Positions 1-5,480 of a stretch of 7,154 nucleotides of DNA are shown here, piece after piece. The notes under the pieces are model-generated. The model was given only the letters and a program-made list of their open reading frames with translations, did not search any database and was not told where the DNA came from. How positions within the stretch are numbered: position 1 is the first letter of the stretch; each line of letters opens with the position of its first letter. The stretch is from positions 1-7,154 of the forward strand of contig SOKG01000305.1 of NCBI GenBank assembly GCA_004376205.1. The letters run 5' to 3'. The stretch is from Dehalococcoidia bacterium (GTDB lineage Bacteria > Chloroflexota > Dehalococcoidia > SZUA-161). The position numbers and the translations under genes are program-made.

Positions 1-45
1 GGCTATCCCACGTCGGTTTATTTTATGCTATCACCCCCCCGATTT

Positions 46-777
46 TCAAGGTTTTGCGCTGGAGGACGAGGGAAACATCTCGCTGGCCACTGTCAGCCCC
101 CATACGGAGCCTGCCCCCGCTGCCCTCAGAGCCATAGCGCAGGCATCCAGGGTGGCGCCGGTGGTGCAGACATCGTCGATGAGCAATACCTTCTCACCGT
201 GTAGCTCCTGTCGGCAAGCAAAAGCATCGCGTACATTGCTGCGGCGTTCCGCTGCACTCGCTGTCCTTGCCTGGGTAACAGTGTCTCGTATTCGCAGCAG
301 GGACCCTTCGGCTACTGGCAAACCAGCGAGCTTGCCCATCTCCCTTGCCAGCAAGGATGCCTGATTATAACCGCGCTCTCGCAGCCGCTTGGGGTGTAGA
401 GGCACCGGTACCAGTACCTCACCGGGCAATGGGTAAGAACGCAAGTAGTCGGCCAGCAGCTGCCCTAAAGGAGCAGCCATTGCCTTGAGGTGCCTGTACT
501 TGAATTGGTGAATAGCGAGGCGAACAGCTCCCCCGAATAGGAACATGGAACGGATGGCATTTATAGCGAGCGGGTGACTGATGCAGGTAGGGCAGAGGTT
601 CCCCTCGCTAAGGGGGGTTCCGCAGCATTGACAGAATGGCTGCTTTATCCTGGGGAGCGACTGGCAACACGAAGGGCAGAGCAGGCTGCCTTCCCTTCCA
701 CAGCCGAGGCATCGCAGCGGGAATAGGAGATCGAGAAATACAGTCTTGAGTTGATAAGGTGAGAGGCGTGAGTTCAA
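46..777 (-). CDS. comF: ComF family protein (double zinc-finger plus phosphoribosyltransferase domain)
   Basis: A 243-residue protein with the usual ComF layout. The N-terminal third is Cys-rich, with pairs at C23/C26, C34/C37, C49/C52 and C62/C65 that look like zinc ligands. The rest is a type I phosphoribosyltransferase fold. A VPVPLHPKRLRERGYNQA block lies at about 123-140, and the PRPP-binding loop LLIDDVCTTGAT at 198-209 has the two acidic residues followed by TTG(A)T. In competent bacteria ComF helps move single-stranded DNA during transformation. Many non-competent bacteria also keep it, and its reaction there is not settled. The start is TTG at 777, overlapping the pyrD stop as TTGA, with GGAG seven bases upstream. 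No in-frame ATG exists before the first zinc motif. The gene is probably translated by coupling to pyrD. No terminator is visible in the 45 bases after the stop. Family assignment is firm; a DNA-uptake role is inference. Confidence 0.93.
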   Translation of the reverse strand: MNSRLSPYQLKTVFLDLLFPLRCLGCGREGSLLCPSCCQSLPRIKQPFCQCCGTPLSEGNLCPTCISHPLAINAIRSMFLFGGAVRLAIHQFKYRHLKAMAAPLGQLLADYLRSYPLPGEVLVPVPLHPKRLRERGYNQASLLAREMGKLAGLPVAEGSLLRIRDTVTQARTASAAERRSNVRDAFACRQELHGEKVLLIDDVCTTGATLDACAMALRAAGAGSVWGLTVASEMFPSSSSAKP

Positions 778-1703
778 GTCGCAGCTCCGATTAGCTCTGA
801 GAGCTGGGGAACGCCTTCCTTTGCCATGAAATCCTCGATACCCTCCAGGATGTCTAGAGGGGCTCGTGGGTTGGCGAAGGTGGCTGTGCCCACCTGGATA
901 GCGCTGGCACCGGCCAGTATGAACTCCAGGGCGTCGCTAGCCGAAGCAATGCCGCCACAGCCGATGACCGGCACCCTGACTTCTCGGGCTACCTGATAGA
1001 CCATATGGAGGGCGACGGGCTTTATCGCAGGACCGGACAAGCCTCCGCTGATGTTGCCCAAGACCGGCCTGCGGCTTGCTAGGTCGATGGCCATGCCCTT
1101 CAGGGTATTGATGAGAGATATCGCGTCAGCACCTGCTTCGATGACCGCGTGGGCGATCTCGGTGACGTCGGTGACGTTGGGCGATAGTTTGACGATGAGC
1201 GGCAGGGTAGTGTCTGCTCTTACCGCAGCCGTGGCTGCTGCTGCCGCCTCAGGGCTTGCCCCAAACTCCATTCCTCCTGCGGATACGTTGGGGCAACTGA
1301 TGTTTATCTCGATGCCGCTGACGCCAGCTACTCCATCGAGCAGTCTGGCTATCTCAGCATACTCCTCGATACTGTTCCCCAGGATATTGACGATTATCGG
1401 CACACTCCACCCAGCCCAAACAGGCGCCTTTTCCCTGATCAAGGCGTCGACCCCGATGTTCTCCATCCCAATCGAGTTGAGCACTCCTGCTACTGTTTCC
1501 ACCATGCGGGGCTGGGGATTGCCCGAGCACGGCTTCAGGGTTGTCCCCTTACATATAATGGCTCCCAATCTCTGGATGTCGATGATTTCGGCATACTCAG
1601 TGCCGTAGCCAAAGGTGCCCGAGGCGGCAGTAACGGGGTTGGCCAAAAGCAGCCCCCGTCTATTTTGGGGTGCCAGTTGAACGGCGAGATTAGGTGACGT
1701 CAT
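774..1703 (-). CDS. pyrD: Dihydroorotate dehydrogenase, class 1 (1B-like) catalytic subunit
   Basis: This 309-residue FMN-dependent TIM-barrel enzyme oxidises dihydroorotate to orotate, the fourth step of pyrimidine synthesis, in the cytosol. Visible motifs are NPVTAASGTFGYG (22-34), the CKGTT strand with Lys52, and NISCPN (134-139), whose Cys137 is the catalytic base typical of class 1 enzymes (class 2 has Ser). VKLSPN (Lys172), INT (198-200) and the phosphate-binding GGLSGPAIKP (220-229), GCGGI (248-252) and QVGTATF follow. Length and motifs fit class 1B, whose enzymes normally pair with the iron-sulfur/FAD subunit PyrK to pass electrons to NAD. No pyrK lies next to it here. The start is ATG at 1703 with only a weak AGGG upstream. 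The gene follows aroF after 54 bases and overlaps comF by four. Symbol pyrD is safe; subtype B is inferred. Confidence 0.96.
   Translation of the reverse strand: MTSPNLAVQLAPQNRRGLLLANPVTAASGTFGYGTEYAEIIDIQRLGAIICKGTTLKPCSGNPQPRMVETVAGVLNSIGMENIGVDALIREKAPVWAGWSVPIIVNILGNSIEEYAEIARLLDGVAGVSGIEINISCPNVSAGGMEFGASPEAAAAATAAVRADTTLPLIVKLSPNVTDVTEIAHAVIEAGADAISLINTLKGMAIDLASRRPVLGNISGGLSGPAIKPVALHMVYQVAREVRVPVIGCGGIASASDALEFILAGASAIQVGTATFANPRAPLDILEGIEDFMAKEGVPQLSELIGAAT
785..788 (-). promoter_or_regulatory. Ribosome binding site for the TTG start of comF
   Basis: GGAG on the minus strand lies inside the last codons of pyrD, seven bases before the TTG at 777-775. It supports TTG as the true comF start and implies coupled translation from pyrD. 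Confidence 0.55.
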
Positions 1704-1757
1704 AGCGCCCTGTAGGTTTGTTGTAGGAGCAGAGCATCCTCTTCACGGTTTGGGCTT

Positions 1758-2801
1758 TCACAAATCAATCGCCTCTTCGGATCTTGCTGGCATCCTGCGC
1801 CCCACTGAGGCGGCTACCGGCGCCACCTGTTGCATTAGCTGCTCGAAGTTCTCAAAGGTGAGCGACTGGGCGCCATCCTTGAGCGCTTCGTCGGGATTGG
1901 GATGAACCTCGATCATCAGCCCGTCGGCACCTGCCGCCACCGCAGCCAAGGCAAGCGGGGCCACCAGGTACCACTTCCCCGTGCCGTGGCTGGGGTCGCC
2001 GATGATGGGAAGGTGGCTCAGCTTCTTGATGATGGGTATGGCGCTAATGTCCAGGGTATTGCGTGTATAGGTCTCAAAAGTACGGATTCCCCGTTCACAG
2101 AGCAACAACTGGCGGTTGCCCTGGGACAGGATGTACTCTGCTGATAGCAGCCATTCCTGGATGGTCGCTGACATTCCTCGTTTGAGCATCACTGGCTTCC
2201 TGACCTTTCCCACCTCATCGAGGAGGATGAAGTTCTGCATGTTGCGTGCTCCTATTTGGAGGACGTCGGCATACTCTGCAACAAGTTCAACATCTTGGGG
2301 GGTAAGGACCTCGGTGATGAAAGGCAGGCCGGTTTCGGCGCGCGCCATCGCCAGGATCTCCAGCCCTTCCTTGCCCAAGCCGCGAAACTGATAGGGAGAA
2401 GTGCTCGGCTTAAACGCGCCACCGCGTAAGACGTTGGCTCCGGCAGCCTTGATCGCCTTTGCTGTCTCCACAACCTGCTTTTCCGTCTCCACGGCGCAGG
2501 GGCCGGCGATTATCATCAGCTCGTCACTGCCCAGGAAGGCATCGCCAACCTTGATCGTAGTATCCTTGGGCTGAAACTCGCGGCTGGAGAGTTTGTAGGG
2601 TTTGGAGATGGGAATTACCTCATCAACGCCGGGCAGGAGTTCGAGCGTATCACGCAGTTCAGGGTATGTTTGACCAACCACCCCGATGACGGTACGCTCT
2701 ATCCCTTCCGATACATGCCCGGCGAGCCCAGATTGGGTGAGCTTCTGCATAACTCCTGTCTTCTCTTGTTCGCTGGCGTCTTTCTTCATAACTACAAGCA
2801 T
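1758..2801 (-). CDS. aroF: 3-deoxy-7-phosphoheptulonate (DAHP) synthase, type I-beta with N-terminal regulatory domain
   Basis: This enzyme condenses phosphoenolpyruvate and erythrose 4-phosphate to DAHP, the first step of the shikimate pathway. The protein has 347 residues. Residues 1-66 form a ferredoxin-like domain (MLVVMKKDAS at the start, PYK linker near 70), as in the Thermotoga maritima enzyme, where it mediates feedback inhibition. Residues 80-340 are the catalytic barrel. Expected metal ligands are all present: Cys102 in AGPCAVE, His272 in GDPSHGTG, Glu298 in IEVH and Asp309 in KDG. Substrate-binding residues R126, K131 (FKPSTSPYQF), R186 (GARNMQN), K207 (KRGMSA) and R237 (CERG) are also present. 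The numbering matches what I recall for T. maritima almost exactly. The ATG at 2801 has AGGAG eight bases upstream, and aroH ends 22 bases before. Allosteric control by aromatic amino acids is likely but inferred from the family. Confidence 0.97.
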   Translation of the reverse strand: MLVVMKKDASEQEKTGVMQKLTQSGLAGHVSEGIERTVIGVVGQTYPELRDTLELLPGVDEVIPISKPYKLSSREFQPKDTTIKVGDAFLGSDELMIIAGPCAVETEKQVVETAKAIKAAGANVLRGGAFKPSTSPYQFRGLGKEGLEILAMARAETGLPFITEVLTPQDVELVAEYADVLQIGARNMQNFILLDEVGKVRKPVMLKRGMSATIQEWLLSAEYILSQGNRQLLLCERGIRTFETYTRNTLDISAIPIIKKLSHLPIIGDPSHGTGKWYLVAPLALAAVAAGADGLMIEVHPNPDEALKDGAQSLTFENFEQLMQQVAPVAASVGRRMPARSEEAIDL

Positions 2802-2823
2802 TTTGCTATCTCCTAGGCATTGT

Positions 2824-3192
2824 CTATCTAGTGCCCGATGAATCGGACCTCAGATTGCTAGCGCCCTTGATATATATATGGACGATGTCCTCAGCACTCC
2901 TTTCGGTATTGTAGAGTATCAAAAGGCGTATACATCCTTTCACACTGCCTGGGACATCTATTTCCTTAGAACACATGAGTGGGACGTCTGTCCAACCGAG
3001 TTGACGGGCGGCCGTCGCGGGAAATGCCGAGTTGAGGTCTGAGGTGGTGGTGAATATGGCGCAAGCCACATCCTCGGGTTTCACCCCGTTAGCGTCGATC
3101 ATCATCTGTAGCAGCTCTTTGCACTCTCTCAGGATATCGTCGACGGTATCATTATCTACGGTTGTTGCTCCCCGAATACCGCGGCACCACAT
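2824..3192 (-). CDS. aroH: Chorismate mutase, AroH class (monofunctional, trimeric family)
   Basis: This enzyme rearranges chorismate to prephenate, the committed step towards phenylalanine and tyrosine. At 122 residues it is close to Bacillus subtilis AroH in length and begins with the family signature RGIRGATTV. Active-site residues recalled from B. subtilis AroH are all present, some shifted by one position: Arg7, Phe57, Arg63, Cys74, Glu77, Arg89 and Tyr107. This is the alpha/beta-barrel AroH class, not the all-helical AroQ class that is often fused to DAHP synthase or prephenate dehydratase. The start is ATG at 3192, preceded by a GGAGAGG ribosome binding site. It is the first gene of the aroH-aroF-pyrD-comF run and lies directly downstream of a recognisable promoter. 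The short C-terminal tail after residue 115 is probably disordered. Confidence 0.96.
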   Translation of the reverse strand: MWCRGIRGATTVDNDTVDDILRECKELLQMMIDANGVKPEDVACAIFTTTSDLNSAFPATAARQLGWTDVPLMCSKEIDVPGSVKGCIRLLILYNTERSAEDIVHIYIKGASNLRSDSSGTR

Positions 3193-3227
3193 TACTTTTC
3201 CTCTCCAGCCTTAGTTTGGTCTGTCTA

Positions 3228-3255
3228 AGTATAGCATAGCCAGGACTGTTTTCCA
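3228..3255 (-). promoter_or_regulatory. Probable sigma-70-type promoter of the aroH-aroF-pyrD-comF run
   Basis: On the minus strand, TGGAAA (3255-3250, four of six matches to the -35 consensus) and TATACT (3233-3228, five of six to the -10) are separated by 16 bases. Transcription would begin near 3221, giving a leader of about 28 bases with the aroH ribosome binding site. There is no room for an attenuator or riboswitch in that leader. Confidence 0.45.
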
Positions 3256-3268
3256 CCCCCTTCGCTAC

Positions 3269-3316
3269 TACAAGTACTCCCTCCCTTCAGGGGAGAGGAA
3301 TTTGTACGGTTTTTTT
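3269..3316 (+). terminator. Terminator-like hairpin plus T7 run, orientated on the plus strand
   Basis: The inner stem pairs CTCCC (3281-3285) with GGGAG (3291-3295) around a TTCAG loop. It extends past a one-base bulge by TCC/GGA (3278-3280 with 3297-3299), and past an internal loop by TACAA/TTGTA (3269-3273 with 3302-3306). Seven T (3310-3316) follow on the plus strand, which is the form of an intrinsic terminator for plus-strand transcripts. On the minus strand no T-run follows, so it fits poorly as the end of the deacetylase transcript, although the stop codon of that gene is only 15 bases away. Confidence 0.4.
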
Positions 3317-3330
3317 GCGAGATGCTACTA

Positions 3331-4365
3331 TTACCTCAGCCCGTGTCTGGCCGCTACCTGCTCCAAAACGGAGTTGATGTTGACTGGTATGAAATCCCCC
3401 GGGGGCTTGCCCAGAGGGTCAGTGCTCAGCGGGCTGCCCAGTAGCACCTCGATGGTTGCCCTTATTGAGAGAGGAAGCGCTTTGAGGTGATAACCGCCCT
3501 CAAGAGAGAGCAGAAGCTTCCCCTGGCAAAGTTCGTCTGCCAGTTCTTTGATGATACTCACAATGCTGCCGAAACCATCAACGGTCAATTCCATCATAGA
3601 GAGCTGATCGGCCCAATGGAGGTCGTAGCCAGCAGATACCAGAATAAGCTGTGGTTGGAATCGCCGTGCTACGGGCACCAGGATCTCTCTATAAGAGCGG
3701 TGGTACTCGCTATCGCCACAGTAAGCAGGCAGTGGCACGTTGACGGTAGTACCCTTTCCTTCGCCGGAGCCATCGTCGCTTATAGCCCCGGTGCCGGGAT
3801 AGTGGGGATACTGGTGGGTGGAGAAGTAGAGCACCCTGGGATCGTTGTAGAAGATTACCTCGGTTCCGTTGCCGTGATGGACATCGAAATCGGCGATCAG
3901 GACCCGCTCCAGGTTGTGGTTCTCAAGGGCGTATTTGGCAGCGATGGCGATGTTGTTGAAAAGGCAGAATCCCATCGCTTCGTCTGGGGTGGCATGATGT
4001 CCGGGAGGTCGCACCAGAGCGAAGGCATGGTTCACCTCCCCTCTCATTACGGCGTCAACCCCGCAGAGCACCCCTCCGGCGGCGCAGAGGGCAACCTCAT
4101 AGGAATCTGGCGAGGCGACGGTATCACCGTCGAGCCAGCCTCCACCACGGGAGGAGAAGCTCTGGACGCGGGTGATATGGTGATCGCTATGTGCCAGAGA
4201 GACCTCGTCAATGGAGGCAGCTCTCGGCGGCAGGGTGGTCAGTCTATCCAGTAGCTGCGATTGCTCTAGCACTTCAATGGTCGCCAGCAGCCGCTGGTAG
4301 TTCTCCACATGAGCACCAGTGTCGTGCTTCAGGTAAATCGGATCATAGACAAGTCCCACTGTCAT
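3331..4365 (-). CDS. Histone deacetylase superfamily zinc hydrolase (AcuC / acetylpolyamine amidohydrolase-like)
   Basis: A 344-residue arginase/deacetylase-fold enzyme that removes acyl groups from an amine, with protein lysine or acetylated polyamines as likely substrates. Visible motifs in order are the N-terminal VYDPIYLKHDTG (6-17), the RPPGHHA motif with the His123/His124 charge-relay pair, and GFCLFNNIAIAA (132-143). DFDVHHGNG (159-167) supplies zinc ligands Asp161 and His163. STHQYPHYPGTG (182-193), SAGYD (244-248) with the third zinc ligand Asp248, and LEGGYH (288-293) with the transition-state Tyr292 follow. Nothing essential is missing, so it should be active. Substrate cannot be read from sequence. 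There is no signal peptide, so it is cytosolic. The ATG at 4365 fits the family N-terminus, but its best ribosome binding site (AGGAAG) is 14 bases away. It appears to be its own unit, between a hairpin upstream and a 138-base gap before aroH. Confidence 0.94.
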   Translation of the reverse strand: MTVGLVYDPIYLKHDTGAHVENYQRLLATIEVLEQSQLLDRLTTLPPRAASIDEVSLAHSDHHITRVQSFSSRGGGWLDGDTVASPDSYEVALCAAGGVLCGVDAVMRGEVNHAFALVRPPGHHATPDEAMGFCLFNNIAIAAKYALENHNLERVLIADFDVHHGNGTEVIFYNDPRVLYFSTHQYPHYPGTGAISDDGSGEGKGTTVNVPLPAYCGDSEYHRSYREILVPVARRFQPQLILVSAGYDLHWADQLSMMELTVDGFGSIVSIIKELADELCQGKLLLSLEGGYHLKALPLSIRATIEVLLGSPLSTDPLGKPPGDFIPVNINSVLEQVAARHGLR

Positions 4366-4388
4366 CGATGCACCGCTTACTTCCTGGC

Positions 4389-4417
4389 AGTGTAAGGGAT
4401 GGATGAGCCGAATGCAA
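4389..4417 (-). promoter_or_regulatory. Possible promoter of the deacetylase gene
   Basis: On the minus strand, TTGCAT (4417-4412) and TACACT (4394-4389) each match four of six consensus bases and are spaced by exactly 17. They begin one base past the hairpin at 4419-4465, so the end of the upstream operon and the start of the deacetylase transcript would abut. The match is modest and could be chance. Confidence 0.33.
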
Positions 4418-4418
4418 A

Positions 4419-4465
4419 CCCCCTAAATAGAGCGGGCTAGTCCGGATAGCCCTCTATTTAGGGGG
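4419..4465 (-). terminator. Strong hairpin ending the thiolase/DUF35 operon (probable terminator)
   Basis: A perfect 14-bp stem pairs CCCCCTAAATAGAG (4419-4432) with its complement at 4452-4465. After a two-base bulge (4433-4434) five more pairs follow, GGCTA (4435-4439) with TAGCC (4447-4451), closing a seven-base loop. It starts 16 bases after the last DUF35 stop codon. The minus-strand sequence after the stem has only three T in a row, so termination may be weak or the hairpin may instead protect the transcript end. The lower stem is AT-rich in its middle and G/C-rich at its base, unlike a standard intrinsic terminator. A small dispersed palindromic repeat is the main alternative. Confidence 0.5.
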
Positions 4466-4481
4466 ATTAAAGATCGTGAAA

Positions 4482-4949
4482 TCAGGAGCTTGGCTTGAAA
4501 TAATCGATATCCAGGATGCTTCCCTCGCGCTCCTCCTTGAAGACCGGCTCAAGGCGTATACCGATTTTTATCTTATCGAGATCGACCCCGCCCAGAAAAT
4601 GGGCCATGCCGGTATCAGCCCCGTCCATCTGGATCACCCCATAGGCGAAGGGCGGTTCTTTGGGCATGTAGGGCTCCTGATAGCGGACTATGGTATAGCT
4701 GCTCAGGGTACCCTTGCCGCTTAGCTCCACCCATTCACTCATCCTAACGAAGCATGTGGGGCAGTGCAGCCTCGGGGGTACGTATACCTTCCCACAGCTC
4801 GGGCACTTGATCCCCAGAATCTTCTTGTTGTCCCTGATCTCCGTCAGGAATTTGGTGCCGGTAGCTCCTGTGCTGACCAGGAAATTGAAATGTCCTATTA
4901 CCTCGGCAACAACTGGTTCCTCGGATATCTCCTGTACATGTTGGGACAT
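4482..4949 (-). CDS. Zn-ribbon/OB-fold protein (DUF35 family), thiolase partner, copy A
   Basis: A 155-residue protein with the DUF35 layout. It has an N-terminal helical segment (about 1-40), a rubredoxin-like zinc ribbon with C49/C52 (CPSC) and C63/C66 (CPTC), then an OB-fold domain (about 73-150) beginning WVELSGKGTLSSYTIV. In known systems such small proteins bind thiolase-superfamily enzymes: they bridge thiolase and HMG-CoA synthase in archaea, form BbsA with BbsB in anaerobic toluene breakdown, or bind the Ltp2 steroid aldolase. The OB-fold can bind the CoA moiety. All four zinc cysteines are kept here. The ATG at 4949 has a good GAGGTG site five bases upstream. It is the last gene of the operon, 26 bases after copy B and just before a hairpin. 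The family is clear; substrate and partner choice are inferred. Confidence 0.9.
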   Translation of the reverse strand: MSQHVQEISEEPVVAEVIGHFNFLVSTGATGTKFLTEIRDNKKILGIKCPSCGKVYVPPRLHCPTCFVRMSEWVELSGKGTLSSYTIVRYQEPYMPKEPPFAYGVIQMDGADTGMAHFLGGVDLDKIKIGIRLEPVFKEEREGSILDIDYFKPSS

Positions 4950-4975
4950 GCCATCACCTCAGCATCTAGTTTTGA

Positions 4976-5446
4976 TTACTCCTCTACGGGTTTCCAGTAT
5001 AGGATATCATCCGCCCTTCCCTGCCGTTCCTCCTCGGGCCTCCACAATGCCTCCAGGAGCATTCCGGTCTTGAGCTTCTCCGGATCCGTCTCAGAGCACC
5101 AGCCATCCATTCTAGCGCCTCCCACGAGCTCCACGGCGATTATGGGATTCTCCCAGGACTTAAGCTCCCCCGTCCTGGAGTCGAACATGGGGAAATTGAT
5201 CTTGAACGCGGAGATAAGCCTGCCCCGCTGGCCCTGGTCTACCCACTCGGTTTGTCTAACGTGGTGGAAGGGGCAAACGATGCGAGGCGGAATTGTACAT
5301 CGCCCACATACAGGGCACTTGGTGGCCAGAATTCTGCCCTTCTTTAGCCCATGAGCGAACTTGCTTTGATATCCCAGTGAGTGCTGATAGAGCACTTGGC
5401 GCGGATAGCGAAACTGTATGAACTCTTCCTTCTGCTCCGTGGTCAT
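4976..5446 (-). CDS. Zn-ribbon/OB-fold protein (DUF35 family), thiolase partner, copy B with altered zinc site
   Basis: A 156-residue paralogue of the next gene with the same order: N-terminal helical part (1-40), zinc ribbon (41-66), OB-fold (67-152). The first ribbon knuckle is CPVC (C44, C47). The second reads CPFHH, so the expected fourth cysteine is replaced by His61. His can bind zinc, and an extra Cys50 is nearby, so a Cys3His site is plausible. The OB part carries a longer strand insert (about 84-100, containing SRTGELKSWENP) than copy A, which may shape a different acyl-CoA pocket. The ATG at 5446 has AGGAGG four bases upstream. It lies 34 bases after the full-length thiolase gene, so it is the natural partner of that thiolase, although either pairing is possible. 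The two copies differ widely outside the ribbon and are not a recent duplication. Confidence 0.88.
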   Translation of the reverse strand: MTTEQKEEFIQFRYPRQVLYQHSLGYQSKFAHGLKKGRILATKCPVCGRCTIPPRIVCPFHHVRQTEWVDQGQRGRLISAFKINFPMFDSRTGELKSWENPIIAVELVGGARMDGWCSETDPEKLKTGMLLEALWRPEEERQGRADDILYWKPVEE

Positions 5447-5480
5447 ACTCCCTCCTGTGATATATCTCGATTGGAATAGG

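Noticed and set aside
1..45. Sequence after comF, with a run of seven C on the plus strand
   Set aside because: There is no stem and no T-run; it is too short to show a terminator or the next gene.
1051..1608. Open plus-strand frame of 185 codons
   Set aside because: It is a shadow of pyrD on the opposite strand, with low-complexity Ala-rich sequence and no motif.
1704..1757. Gap between aroF and pyrD, checked for a terminator or promoter
   Set aside because: Only four-base-pair inverted repeats and no good promoter pair were found, so aroF and pyrD are taken as co-transcribed.
3487..4254. Open plus-strand frame of 255 codons
   Set aside because: It is fully antisense to the well-conserved deacetylase gene, has no family motif and is best explained by codon bias.
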